57,454 nt of DNA from Deltaproteobacteria bacterium (GTDB lineage Bacteria > Desulfobacterota > Dissulfuribacteria > Dissulfuribacterales > QOAL01), in contig WGBG01000160.1 of assembly GCA_015494395.1 (NCBI GenBank), positions 1-57,454 on the forward strand, read 5' to 3'. Below are positions 26,568 through 34,644 of this stretch, piece after piece. The first letter of the stretch is position 1, and each line of letters opens with the position of its first letter. A program made the translations under genes and the position numbers. The notes beneath the pieces were generated by a model. It saw only the letters and a list, made by a program, of their open reading frames with translations. It was not told where the DNA came from and did no database searches.

Positions 26568-27026
26568 TTATCGCTGTTCGAACACTAAAGGCCCGTTAAA
26601 GGAAATGACTGGCGGGATTGGTCTGGCAGGAGCCTGCCCTCGGTCAACTATACCGTAAGTAACGTATGCGGGTACAGGGACCACTCTCTCTGTGTAATAG
26701 ACCTCTGTTCTTCTTGGGGCAACATCAGCTACACAGCCGGGACAGTGCACTGCTGAACATCCCCTGGGGTAACAGGCATATCCGCAGCAATTATTCGCAT
26801 AGCAACCGCAATTATATCCCCAGCCGGTCAGCGAGCCTATTATCCTGGCAGGGATTGCCAGCAGTGCGTCTGCTGCACTGCCAACCGGTCCGCATGCCGA
26901 GTTACATCCACAGGGATGTGCAATGACATATTCATTGCAGCAGCCCGCCCCTGCTTGTTGAACAAAGCCAAAACAGAACATGATGGTTATTAAGGCTGCA
27001 CAACCGTAACTCATAAGTGTTTTCAT
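26568..27026 (-). CDS. Cysteine-rich exported protein of unknown function
   Basis: A 152-residue protein from ATG 27026, which has GGAGGG 8 bases upstream; the longer frame to 27068 lacks one. A Sec signal peptide ends around QAGAG (about residue 24). The mature part holds 13 cysteines in its first 95 residues, with CGC and CC pairs (HPCGCNSACG, NCGCYANNCCGYACYPRGC), followed by a cysteine-free tail with APARPIPPV. I do not recognise the family. Clustered CGC/CC pairs suggest disulfide cross-linking, metal binding or a surface structure. It is the first gene of the FlgO-like lipoprotein operon. Confidence 0.7.
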   Translation of the reverse strand: MKTLMSYGCAALITIMFCFGFVQQAGAGCCNEYVIAHPCGCNSACGPVGSAADALLAIPARIIGSLTGWGYNCGCYANNCCGYACYPRGCSAVHCPGCVADVAPRRTEVYYTERVVPVPAYVTYGIVDRGQAPARPIPPVISFNGPLVFEQR

Positions 27027-27443
27027 TAAATTACCCTCCTTGGTTTTGAATTGAATTTGGCATTTCAAAGTTCAAATAATTAATTTACGATAGTATCCTT
27101 TTGCCCAATATATATTCTGTTTCGGCTCAGAAGATTTTTTTCTTAAAGAGTATTATTGCTGATTAACCTGCTCCCTGGATAGCAATATGTCTTTTCATGT
27201 GGACATTATCTCAAAAAATATGCCGTGGGTGCAGGCAACGGAAACTGGATGGAATCAACCCCGTTTTTATGACAGGGGCTTTTTGAGGTGGGAGAGAGAA
27301 ATCTTCGATATTTTAGAAGGTTAGGTTGGATAGATTGCTGGAAGGTGTTGAAAGGGATGAAAGTGACGGAGTTGTTTTGTTAGTGGGCAGGGGGGTAAAA
27401 TGGCAGGTGAGTGGGCAAGGTTTGCCCTGAAAAAGATACCAAC
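27027..27443. other. Intergenic region without gene
   Basis: This 417-base stretch separates the ends of two leftward operons and must carry the promoter of the cysteine-rich protein operon. I see no convincing promoter, RNA gene or repeat. Its only structure is the hairpin GGGCAA-GGT-TTGCCC at 27414-27428, 16 bases after the E1-like gene, which may end the long sulfur operon although no T tract follows. Confidence 0.4.
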
Positions 27444-28175
27444 TCAACGTCCTGAAGTTGAGCACGCCGGGCATTCAGGGTCAGGCCATATTTCCAGCTC
27501 CTGGAACTTCATTGCAGCGAAGTCCATGATTAACATGCGTCCTTTAAGGGACATGTCCTGACCGGCAAGGAAACGTATGGCCTCTATTGCCTGCATGCTC
27601 CCCACAGCGCTGGTCACTCCCCCCATCACAGGGGTTTCTCCTGTTGATGGTGCGTTTGGAAACATGCATTCAAGGCACGGGGTTTCAGGGGAATGAAAAA
27701 CAGTTATGCGTCCCTCCATGCCCCAGACCGCCCCGTGAACCAAGGGAATATTTTTTTTTAGAGCCGCCCTGTTCAGGGCATAGCGGGCTTCAAAGTTATC
27801 AAGACAGTCAATGATGATATGTGAGTTTCCAAGAAGACTTTCAATATTCTCATGGGTTATTTTGTACTGTACTGTTTTGATTGAAATTTCTGAATTTATA
27901 GCTTCAAGGGCTTTTTGGGCAGATACAGTCTTTTCCAGGCCTATACTTTTTTCGTTATGAAGGAATTGCCTGTTAAGGTTGGTAATATCTACGGTATCAG
28001 TATCGCATATTGTCAGGTGTCCTACACCAGCCAGGGCAAGAGTCATTGCCACTGGGCAGCCGAGGCCTCCAGCCCCTGCTATGAATGCATGGGCTTTTGA
28101 GAGCCGTTCCTGGGTCTCCTTGCCCCATCCGTCAATGGCAAGCTGCCGTTTATAACGTCTGAAGTCTTGGGTCAT
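27444..28175 (-). CDS. ThiF/MoeB/HesA-family E1-like adenylyltransferase
   Basis: A 243-residue E1-like enzyme. Motifs in order: nucleotide-binding GAGGLGCP at about residues 34-41, DTDTVDITNLNRQFL, DCLDNFEARYALN and GAVWGMEGRI. The zinc pairs CLEC and CPAC lie at about 168 and 236, and GVTSAVGSMQAIEAIRFLAG comes between them. Such enzymes adenylate the C-terminal Gly-Gly of a ubiquitin-like carrier so that sulfur can be added as a thiocarboxylate. No rhodanese domain is fused. It overlaps the second lyase gene by 4 bases, and a Gly-Gly carrier is encoded in the same operon (32819-33082), its probable partner. Confidence 0.92.
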   Translation of the reverse strand: MTQDFRRYKRQLAIDGWGKETQERLSKAHAFIAGAGGLGCPVAMTLALAGVGHLTICDTDTVDITNLNRQFLHNEKSIGLEKTVSAQKALEAINSEISIKTVQYKITHENIESLLGNSHIIIDCLDNFEARYALNRAALKKNIPLVHGAVWGMEGRITVFHSPETPCLECMFPNAPSTGETPVMGGVTSAVGSMQAIEAIRFLAGQDMSLKGRMLIMDFAAMKFQELEIWPDPECPACSTSGR

Positions 28176-29632
28176 GGATTTGCTCTGCCTGTTAGATCAG
28201 GACATGTTCCATAAGAAAGCGATACTGGGCATATCCGTTCTGATGAATCTTGAGTATGCTTTTCAGTCCATTCCTTTGCCTTTGAGACTATGCTTTTTGT
28301 TATTTCCTGGGAAAGCCCTGTGTGCTGTTCAGGAAGAAGTACTTTTTCAATAGCTTCTCTTGGGAACAGATTGCTTATTTCAGACTCTTTCATCAGGATG
28401 TCAAGGTATGAGCCTTTTGATTCAGCAGCCTTCATGGCAGCCTGATAAATAAGGGTATGTGCCTTGTCCTTTCCTATCTTGCTGCCAAGAAAGAACATCA
28501 GGGCTTCACTGCAAATAAATGGGGCGGCAGCTTCAGTGTTTTTATTAACTCTTTCGGTGTGAATAATCAGATCTTCCAGGATATGTTTCATCAGTGAAAG
28601 CATGCAGCAGAAAAACATTGAAGAATCTGCAACCGTAACCCATTCCAGACGGACTGCCCGGTAGTCCCTTTCGTGTTCGTTTATAAGCCCGTCCATGCCG
28701 GACAATGCGTTTGCCTTTATAAGCCTTGCCAGTACTACAACCTGTTCACAGAGTTCAGGGTTGCGTTTGTGCGGCATGGTGCTTGACCCTATCTTGCCTG
28801 TATGAAAAGGTTCTTCCATCTCGCCAGTTTCACTTCTTGCTAGACACCTGATTTCATCAGCCATGCGTGCACAGGTGCCGGCGGCAATGGCAATTACGTT
28901 AAGGAATTCAGCTATGCGGTCTCTTGAGGCATGCCAGGCAGAGTAAGTGGCGTTAAGCCCGAGTTTTTTTGAAAATAACTTCAGGACTTCAAAACCCTTG
29001 TTCCCAAAAGCATCCATGGTGCCTACGCCCCCAAATAGTTGGCTTGAAAGCACACGGGGTTTGATCTCTTCAAATCTTTCTGCACTTCGCAGGAGTTCAT
29101 CAAGCCAGCCCGCCATTTTAAGGCCCATGGTCATGGGAAGCGCGTGCTGGGTATGGGTGCGGCCTATGGTGACCAACGAGGTGTACTGTTCTGCGAGCCT
29201 TGAAAGCTGTAATACCATGACGTGGATGTCCCGGTTTACTATCCCCAGTACATCCCGAATCTCAAGAGACTGGGCCGTGTCCTGGATATCCTGTGTAGTG
29301 GCGCCAAAGTGAATATATCTTCGAGACCGCTCTGGGCATACCTTTGAAAGAGCACCAAGAAGGGGCATGAGAGAGTGGCTGGTAATGGCAATCTGTTCCT
29401 TGATAAATTCAAGATCGAGCAGTGTAATCTTAGCGCTGTCTCGTATGTCCGCTGCTGCTGTTTCCGGAATGATGCCCAGTTCCGCCTCTGTCTCGGCAAG
29501 TGCGCTTTCCACATCAAGCCAGCGCTGGTAGCGGTACATGTCACAGAAAATTCTCCTTGCCTCAGGAGTTGAGTAGCCGCCTGAGTGGAAACGGGAATCA
29601 ACTATGTGGCTTCTTGGAGAGCAGGCGGTCAT
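28172..29632 (-). CDS. Adenylosuccinate lyase/fumarase-superfamily enzyme 2
   Basis: A 486-residue enzyme of the aspartase/fumarase superfamily. The signature loop GSSTMPHKRNPELCEQVV carries the catalytic serine, and FGATTQDIQDTAQS and IGRTHTQHALPMTMGLKMAGW are the other two conserved regions with the catalytic His. The N-terminal RYQRWLDVESALAETEAELG is PurB-like. These enzymes usually split off fumarate. The operon position, overlapping both its paralogue and the E1-like gene by 4 bases, argues against a purine role. I infer a lyase acting on a succinyl or related adduct; the substrate is unknown. Confidence 0.85.
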   Translation of the reverse strand: MTACSPRSHIVDSRFHSGGYSTPEARRIFCDMYRYQRWLDVESALAETEAELGIIPETAAADIRDSAKITLLDLEFIKEQIAITSHSLMPLLGALSKVCPERSRRYIHFGATTQDIQDTAQSLEIRDVLGIVNRDIHVMVLQLSRLAEQYTSLVTIGRTHTQHALPMTMGLKMAGWLDELLRSAERFEEIKPRVLSSQLFGGVGTMDAFGNKGFEVLKLFSKKLGLNATYSAWHASRDRIAEFLNVIAIAAGTCARMADEIRCLARSETGEMEEPFHTGKIGSSTMPHKRNPELCEQVVVLARLIKANALSGMDGLINEHERDYRAVRLEWVTVADSSMFFCCMLSLMKHILEDLIIHTERVNKNTEAAAPFICSEALMFFLGSKIGKDKAHTLIYQAAMKAAESKGSYLDILMKESEISNLFPREAIEKVLLPEQHTGLSQEITKSIVSKAKEWTEKHTQDSSERICPVSLSYGTCPDLTGRANP

Positions 29633-31047
29633 GTTGAGATTCTCCTGTGTTCCAGAGATGCTGGGTCTTTGGCACGCTGCCTTTTAACAGTATCCAGGAC
29701 CTTTGATACAATCGCCTCTGCCTGGCCAGTGTACAGTTCAGGTCTGTCAAGGGGCGCAAGGTCTTCTGCATTAAATATTGCTCCGGTCTCATGGTCTGCC
29801 AGCACAATATCCTTAAGTCTGCTCCCTGTTGAAACTGCCTTGTGGGCAAGCTCCTTTACCTTTGCCTGTGCATTGGTCCTGCCCATGGTTTCTGCAAGCC
29901 GAAACATGAGCCATTCACTTACCACCATGTCTGAATGTATGTGTAGATTTTCGTACATTTTCTCCGCGCGTACAGAAAGCCCTGATATGACTGTTTTTAT
30001 GTAATGGCTCAATGTGCCCGAGTAGATGCAGATCTGTGGCATGGCAAGCCATTCAGACCAGAGAGATCGTGGATCACGTTCGTGTTCGTGACACATGCTT
30101 TCCATAACAGTGGCTGAAAGCGCACGGATGTGCATGGATAGCGTAACCGCACGCTGACATATTACAGGGTTTTGCTTGTGTGGCATTGTTGAAGATGCAG
30201 CGCCATCTGGTGGCGGCTCAAAGAGTTCCCCTGTCTCTGTCTTTTGGAGCTGGAAAATTTCATTGGCAATCTTGCCAAGACTCATGGAGCTGATAGTAAG
30301 TGCAGATGCAGTTTCTGCCATACGGTCCCGGGCTGTATGCCATGAGGCGGGATCATGTTCAAGACCAAGCAGGCGCAGGGTTTCTTCAGCCACCTCAAAT
30401 GCCCTGGGGCCAAGGGCTGCCATGGTACCTGCTGCCCCGCCAAGCTGCCCATATTTCATGTTGTCAAATGCTGTCTTTAGCCGCTGGATATTACGCCTTG
30501 TCTCACCTGTCCAGACTGAGACCTTGAGGCCAAAGGTGTAGGGCAGGGCGTATTGTCCGTGGGTACGGCCTATCATGGGAGTGGATGAGTGTTCCCGGGC
30601 TAGTTTTATGCATACTGCCTCAATCTCACGGAGATCATCATAAATTATTGAGATGGCCTTTCTGATGCCGATCACAAGTGCGGTGTCCAGCACATCCTGG
30701 GTGGTGGCCCCGTGATGAACATACTGACCACTATCTCCGCACGCCTTTCTCAGGGCTGCAAGTACCGGTATAACTGAATTGCGGCTTTTTTTGTACCCTT
30801 GGCGTACAGTATCAAGGTCTATGCTGGATATATCAGCGTTTCGGTAAATGGTATCCGCTGCCTCTTTTGGGATTATTCCAAGCCTTCCCTGTGCTTGAGC
30901 CAGTGCAGATTCAAAATCAAGCCACCTCTGCATGATATTTTTTTCTTCAAAAATGTCACGCAGTTGTGGTGTGCTGAAAACGTCAGGGTTTATGTCAAAA
31001 TCTATTGGGTGAGATGGCATGGGATTAAAAATTATTTCATGCTCCAA
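29629..31047 (-). CDS. Adenylosuccinate lyase/fumarase-superfamily enzyme 1
   Basis: A 472-residue paralogue of the downstream gene with the same three regions: HHGATTQDVLDTALV, IGRTHGQYALPYTFGLKVSVW and SSTMPHKQNPVICQRAV. The N-terminus STPQLRDIFEEKNIMQRWLD is PurB/CMLE-like. Tandem, overlapping paralogues suggest either a hetero-oligomer or two successive eliminations. It overlaps the dehydrogenase gene upstream by 11 bases and the second lyase by 4. A purine or arginine function cannot be excluded from sequence alone but is not supported by context. Confidence 0.85.
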   Translation of the reverse strand: MEHEIIFNPMPSHPIDFDINPDVFSTPQLRDIFEEKNIMQRWLDFESALAQAQGRLGIIPKEAADTIYRNADISSIDLDTVRQGYKKSRNSVIPVLAALRKACGDSGQYVHHGATTQDVLDTALVIGIRKAISIIYDDLREIEAVCIKLAREHSSTPMIGRTHGQYALPYTFGLKVSVWTGETRRNIQRLKTAFDNMKYGQLGGAAGTMAALGPRAFEVAEETLRLLGLEHDPASWHTARDRMAETASALTISSMSLGKIANEIFQLQKTETGELFEPPPDGAASSTMPHKQNPVICQRAVTLSMHIRALSATVMESMCHEHERDPRSLWSEWLAMPQICIYSGTLSHYIKTVISGLSVRAEKMYENLHIHSDMVVSEWLMFRLAETMGRTNAQAKVKELAHKAVSTGSRLKDIVLADHETGAIFNAEDLAPLDRPELYTGQAEAIVSKVLDTVKRQRAKDPASLEHRRIST

Positions 31048-32224
31048 GTGGGCCGTAGGGTTTTTCTCCTGGCATCAGTGGCGCCTCGGCACAAAGTTGA
31101 AGCGCTGCCTTCCTGGGACTGATTCCTGTACTTTTGCTGCGTTTGCAAACCCTGTAAACCATGTCCCGCATATGTTCGTCCACAAAATTAAGAACCTCCT
31201 GTTCAGTTGGGACCTTTGCCGGCCCGAATAGCCCTGCCATTGAAAGCGAGCCGCCGCAGCCTGCCACCATGTCCGGGACAAGAAGAATTCCGCGCTGGTG
31301 AAGTATCTCTTCTGCCTCAGGTGTAACAGCAAGATTTGCCCCGCACACCACAGCCCTTGCCCGCATGGTACGGGCCTCCTTTTCCGTGACGGTTCCCTCC
31401 ATGGCTGCAGGTATAAAAACATCACATTCAATTTCGTGGATCTTGCTGTTTTCAGCCAGCACGCCCCCGTAATCATCTACAAGTGAAATGAGTCCATGGC
31501 GGGAATACTTGAACAGTTTTTCCACATCAAGAGGGCTGTTTTCATATGTTTTGATCATCTTTTCCCTGTCGGAAACAGCAATGATCTTTATTCCCGCCCG
31601 GTTAAGGCACCAGATTGCACCGCTTGCAAGCCCTCCAAATCCCTGCACGGTTACAGTGGCTTTGCGGCACGGAATCCCCATGAAGTCCAGAGTGCCAAGA
31701 ACTGCGTAGCCAAGCCCTGCCCCAGCCCTGAAACTTGCAAGGGTGTTAAGGCCAGCGGGCCTTGAGAGGACTTTAAGCCGTTTTGCAAACTCCCTGTCTG
31801 AAAATCCCTGGGCCCTGGCAACTGCAATCTTTATTGAGGGAAGGCCGAACCGAGCAGCAATGGCATTCAGTTCTGCCATGGTGGTGTTCATGTCAGGGCC
31901 TACGGAATATCTTTCCAGCATGTAGGGGACAATGGCCCTGAAAAATCTCTCAAGTGCCTGATCCTTTCCCGGTGAGAGGGGATCATAGTCAATGCCGCTT
32001 TTTGCTCCGTCTGCACGTATCCCTGCTATGCGCATCTTGAGGGTCATATTGCGGGCAAGCCGGGTAATACTTTCTCTGGTCAGGCCCTTCTGCACCCTGA
32101 GTCCGCCTGCGCACAGCCGGTGGGTAAGAGAGTCTATCACCAGCCATCCCCTGAATCCTTCCACATGGTCAACATATTCCACTACAAGTTCAGGGGGAAC
32201 ATCATAGGCGCTGTGTCCTGACAT
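31037..32224 (-). CDS. Glu/Leu/Phe/Val dehydrogenase-family enzyme
   Basis: A 395-residue protein of the amino-acid dehydrogenase superfamily. The N-terminal catalytic part has GGLRVQKGLTRESITRLARN, with MTLKMRIAGIRADGAKSGID holding the conserved lysines. The Rossmann part has VTVQGFGGLASGAIWCL, followed by DVFIPAAMEGTVTEKEA and VVCGANLAVTPEAEEIL. The family converts an amino acid and NAD(P) to a 2-oxo acid, or the reverse. The ligand pocket is not the standard GDH one as far as I can judge, so the amino acid is unknown. It is read in one unit with the JAB protein (1-base overlap) and the lyases. Confidence 0.88.
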   Translation of the reverse strand: MSGHSAYDVPPELVVEYVDHVEGFRGWLVIDSLTHRLCAGGLRVQKGLTRESITRLARNMTLKMRIAGIRADGAKSGIDYDPLSPGKDQALERFFRAIVPYMLERYSVGPDMNTTMAELNAIAARFGLPSIKIAVARAQGFSDREFAKRLKVLSRPAGLNTLASFRAGAGLGYAVLGTLDFMGIPCRKATVTVQGFGGLASGAIWCLNRAGIKIIAVSDREKMIKTYENSPLDVEKLFKYSRHGLISLVDDYGGVLAENSKIHEIECDVFIPAAMEGTVTEKEARTMRARAVVCGANLAVTPEAEEILHQRGILLVPDMVAGCGGSLSMAGLFGPAKVPTEQEVLNFVDEHMRDMVYRVCKRSKSTGISPRKAALQLCAEAPLMPGEKPYGPLGA

Positions 32225-32784
32225 CAGGAGCCGGCCTCTAGGATTATGGGCACTTCCCTTTGGGGATCACCCTCCATAAATGCTCGTATCATTGGCCTTG
32301 ATTCATCAACCAGGGAGATAATAAACATGAAGAGACCGGAGTCCCGGGCCAGGACTGTGTCCAGACGGGTAGGTTTGTCTCTTACAGGGTCATGCTCCCA
32401 GGGGACTATATGCATGTGATAGGTTCCCAAAACGGTCAGACCCTGCCGGTCACAAAGTTCATAGCTTGCCATGAGCTCTTCCGGGTCAGTAATCCAGCCA
32501 CGCTGTTCAAGGGGGGTGGTTGATGGCGTGGCATAACGGCCCATGACATCATCCATGTAGCTTTTGAGAGGCTCTACTGTCCTGGCATTTATCTTGAAGA
32601 TTATCACCTTGCGTACAATGGCAAGGTCATGGTGAATATCACCGGCAAGCATGCCATATGCACGTCGTACAGGGGTTTCCCCTTCAATGAAATCGCCTGC
32701 CAGCTTACGTCTGCAGTGGCTTTTGATTTCATCCCATAATGCTGCTGAAAGATTTATGGATTTAACCTGCGAGAGTTGCGCCAT
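32224..32784 (-). CDS. JAB/MPN (Mov34/PAD-1) domain protein with altered JAMM motif
   Basis: A 186-residue JAB-fold protein. YGMLAGD (about residues 43-49) and GTYHMHIVPWE (120-130) mark the fold. His123, His125 and Asp142 can be matched to the zinc ligands, but the JAMM glutamate, expected before YGMLAG, reads Arg41-Ala42. The spacing between the HxH pair and the Asp is also longer than usual because of an insert with WEHDPVRDKPTR. JAB proteins such as Mec+ cleave a ubiquitin-like sulfur carrier from its product (CysO, HcyS systems). Here it sits 34 bases after the carrier gene. Catalytic activity is uncertain. Confidence 0.75.
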   Translation of the reverse strand: MAQLSQVKSINLSAALWDEIKSHCRRKLAGDFIEGETPVRRAYGMLAGDIHHDLAIVRKVIIFKINARTVEPLKSYMDDVMGRYATPSTTPLEQRGWITDPEELMASYELCDRQGLTVLGTYHMHIVPWEHDPVRDKPTRLDTVLARDSGLFMFIISLVDESRPMIRAFMEGDPQREVPIILEAGS

Positions 32785-32818
32785 GTTTCAAATAGTCAGT
32801 TTCTAATGCCAACAAATG

Positions 32819-33082
32819 TTACCCCCCTGCAATGGGTATTATAAGGGTAACTTCGTCCTGTTCTGCCAGACTTACAGAGCCCCATGCCACCGGCTTTTCT
32901 CTTAACATACTGCCGTTTATGAAAACCGATATAAGTGCAGGTCTGTCAAAAAGCGTTTTCAGCCCGGGATGTGAGGCGACCAGCTCCTTCATGGCATCTT
33001 CAAGGTTGCTTCTTTCCACCTGAACTTCCCGTTTGCCCCCTGTATGTTTTCTCAGTGGAGAGGGTATTATTATTTGAGCCAT
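32819..33082 (-). CDS. Ubiquitin-like sulfur carrier (CysO/HcyS/MoaD-like), C-terminal Gly-Gly
   Basis: An 87-residue beta-grasp protein ending exactly in Gly-Gly, the form that is adenylated by an E1 and converted to a thiocarboxylate. The start (IIIPSPLRKHTGGKREVQVE) closely recalls mycobacterial CysO (IPTILR-TGGQKSV pattern), nearer than to MoaD or ThiS. GSMLREKPVAWGSVSLAEQDEV and VTLIIPIAGG complete the fold. The partner E1-like gene, the JAB gene and the enzymes of unknown chemistry lie in the same operon. No OAS or homoserine sulfhydrylase partner adjoins it, unlike the known CysO and HcyS clusters. Confidence 0.88.
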   Translation of the reverse strand: MAQIIIPSPLRKHTGGKREVQVERSNLEDAMKELVASHPGLKTLFDRPALISVFINGSMLREKPVAWGSVSLAEQDEVTLIIPIAGG

Positions 33083-33121
33083 AGTTAAACCTGGGTAAGA
33101 ATGCGTACTTTGATAATGATT

Positions 33122-33985
33122 TTACTGGACAGAAGATGCTGCTTTTGCCAATGCTTCCGGGAGGAATTTAATGATGCTGTCAATCTGTGTTGCAGGGGTG
33201 GGGTTTGAAAGTTCTCCTGCCAGCCTGTTTGCCCTGCCGGCTATAAGGCATGCCTCAATATGGTTTTTACCGGCAAAAACCATTCCGCTTATCATGCCGG
33301 TTATCAGATCACCTGTGCCGCCTATCGGTTCCATGGTTTCAACACTGGGAGAGTCAATGGTATGCACTATTTTCCCGTTGTGGCAGACATAATCTGTTTT
33401 CCCCTTTACAAACATTGTAGGTGGGGCATTACCTGCTTCGTATGCCCTGCGTATAAGCTCTGGTGTATCACTTTCCATGTGAAATATAAAACCCCTGGTA
33501 AATGAAGGGTGATCGGCCTTTTCATCCGCCAGAAACGCCACTTCACCAAGGTCAGGGGTGAAGATATCGTAAAATTCCGCATGTCCTCCGGCCTTGGCAA
33601 CATACATGGAACCGGCATCTGCTATAAGTACCGGTTTGTTTTTCATGTTTTTTACGGTTTCAACCACCTTGTTGTTGAGTTTTATGTCCGGCATGACATA
33701 ATGAAGAGTCATAACATCCACTCCCATTTCAGGAAGATGCTTTGCAAGATGGTTATAGATTGCCTCGCTGCCCTGACGGGTTCCGATATCTCCTGCCACC
33801 ATGCCCACAGGTCTTTCAACACCAAAATGATCGCAGGCAATGCATGCGGCTGTCATCATTGCCTCATTGCCCCTGTTTATTGGCAGGGGATGACCGTCAA
33901 CGGTTATTCCATCTGGTGAATAGTCAACAGGGCCAATGGTTAGCGGCATTTTGTCTATGGGTACTGAACCCGCAAGTAAAAGCAT
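33122..33985 (-). CDS. YjeF-type carbohydrate kinase domain protein (NAD(P)HX dehydratase-like)
   Basis: A 287-residue ribokinase-fold protein. The C-terminal signature IGGTGDLITGMISGMVFAG at about residues 228-246 is the ATP/phosphate loop of the YjeF C-terminal (ADP-dependent NAD(P)H-hydrate dehydratase) type, and MFVKGKTDYVCHNG and FTPDLGEVAFLADEKADHP fit the same fold. A true repair enzyme would usually be fused to an epimerase or placed elsewhere. Here the gene sits in the sulfur operon between the DUF3343 and carrier genes, so it may phosphorylate a pathway intermediate. Substrate unknown. Confidence 0.8.
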   Translation of the reverse strand: MLLLAGSVPIDKMPLTIGPVDYSPDGITVDGHPLPINRGNEAMMTAACIACDHFGVERPVGMVAGDIGTRQGSEAIYNHLAKHLPEMGVDVMTLHYVMPDIKLNNKVVETVKNMKNKPVLIADAGSMYVAKAGGHAEFYDIFTPDLGEVAFLADEKADHPSFTRGFIFHMESDTPELIRRAYEAGNAPPTMFVKGKTDYVCHNGKIVHTIDSPSVETMEPIGGTGDLITGMISGMVFAGKNHIEACLIAGRANRLAGELSNPTPATQIDSIIKFLPEALAKAASSVQ

Positions 33986-33991
33986 TATGAG

Positions 33992-34546
33992 TTATACCCC
34001 TACAGCCTTTATAATTTCTTCTCTGGCAGTATTCAGCGAGTAAGCACATAGTGAGAAACCGACTTCACCGGGATCAGGGGCCTCTGCCAGGGTTTTGCCA
34101 AGCATGGAGGTGGCCAGGTAGGGCACATCCGGACATCCACCGCCTGATATATTAACAATTTTGCCCGTGCTCTTTTCAACTGTCATCTTCATGTTGGCTG
34201 CCCGTACCATAAGATAGTCCCCGAAATCTTTCTCCCTTACGAAGTGCAGGGGTTCCATGCCCTGGGCGGTAATGGGAACAACATCCATTGGTGTCATGTT
34301 TACTGAGTTAAGCAGTGCAGTAATCTCTGCCTCTGCCTCCATTGGAATCTCAACGCTGAGATCACACCCGGTCCTGTAGGACGGTGGAGGGCTCACTACC
34401 CTGATGGAGTATCCCTCATCCCTGAGGAGATCTTCTACTGCAATTACCGTTGTGGGATGAGCAAAGATAAGCAGTCCGCGGGTGACTTCATCAGGTTTTT
34501 GTGTCTTTTTCTGTTCTTTTTCTTTTTTTCGGAACCAACCAAACAT
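33992..34546 (-). CDS. DUF3343 putative Se/S carrier protein
   Basis: A 184-residue protein from ATG 34546, chosen because AGGA precedes it by 9 bases and the domain follows closely; the open frame runs back to 34696 inside the YedE gene's frame-shifted end. After a basic KKEKEQKKTQK segment, a DUF3343 domain (about residues 20-85) begins with RGLLIFAHPTTVIAVEDLL and contains SYRTGCDLSVEIP, with the single conserved cysteine proposed to hold sulfur or selenium. The C-terminal half contains NISGGGCPDVPYL, an extra Cys region. It is read after the YedE gene, a pairing known from proposed selenium/sulfur systems. Confidence 0.8.
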   Translation of the reverse strand: MFGWFRKKEKEQKKTQKPDEVTRGLLIFAHPTTVIAVEDLLRDEGYSIRVVSPPPSYRTGCDLSVEIPMEAEAEITALLNSVNMTPMDVVPITAQGMEPLHFVREKDFGDYLMVRAANMKMTVEKSTGKIVNISGGGCPDVPYLATSMLGKTLAEAPDPGEVGFSLCAYSLNTAREEIIKAVGV

Positions 34547-34644
34547 TTTTTTAATCCTGTGTAATCTTTTCTGCCCGTGCAGAGCAAAAGCATGTCTGCA
34601 TATTGAAAATTTAGTGAGTTGGCCATTAAAGGATGGCGTACTGA

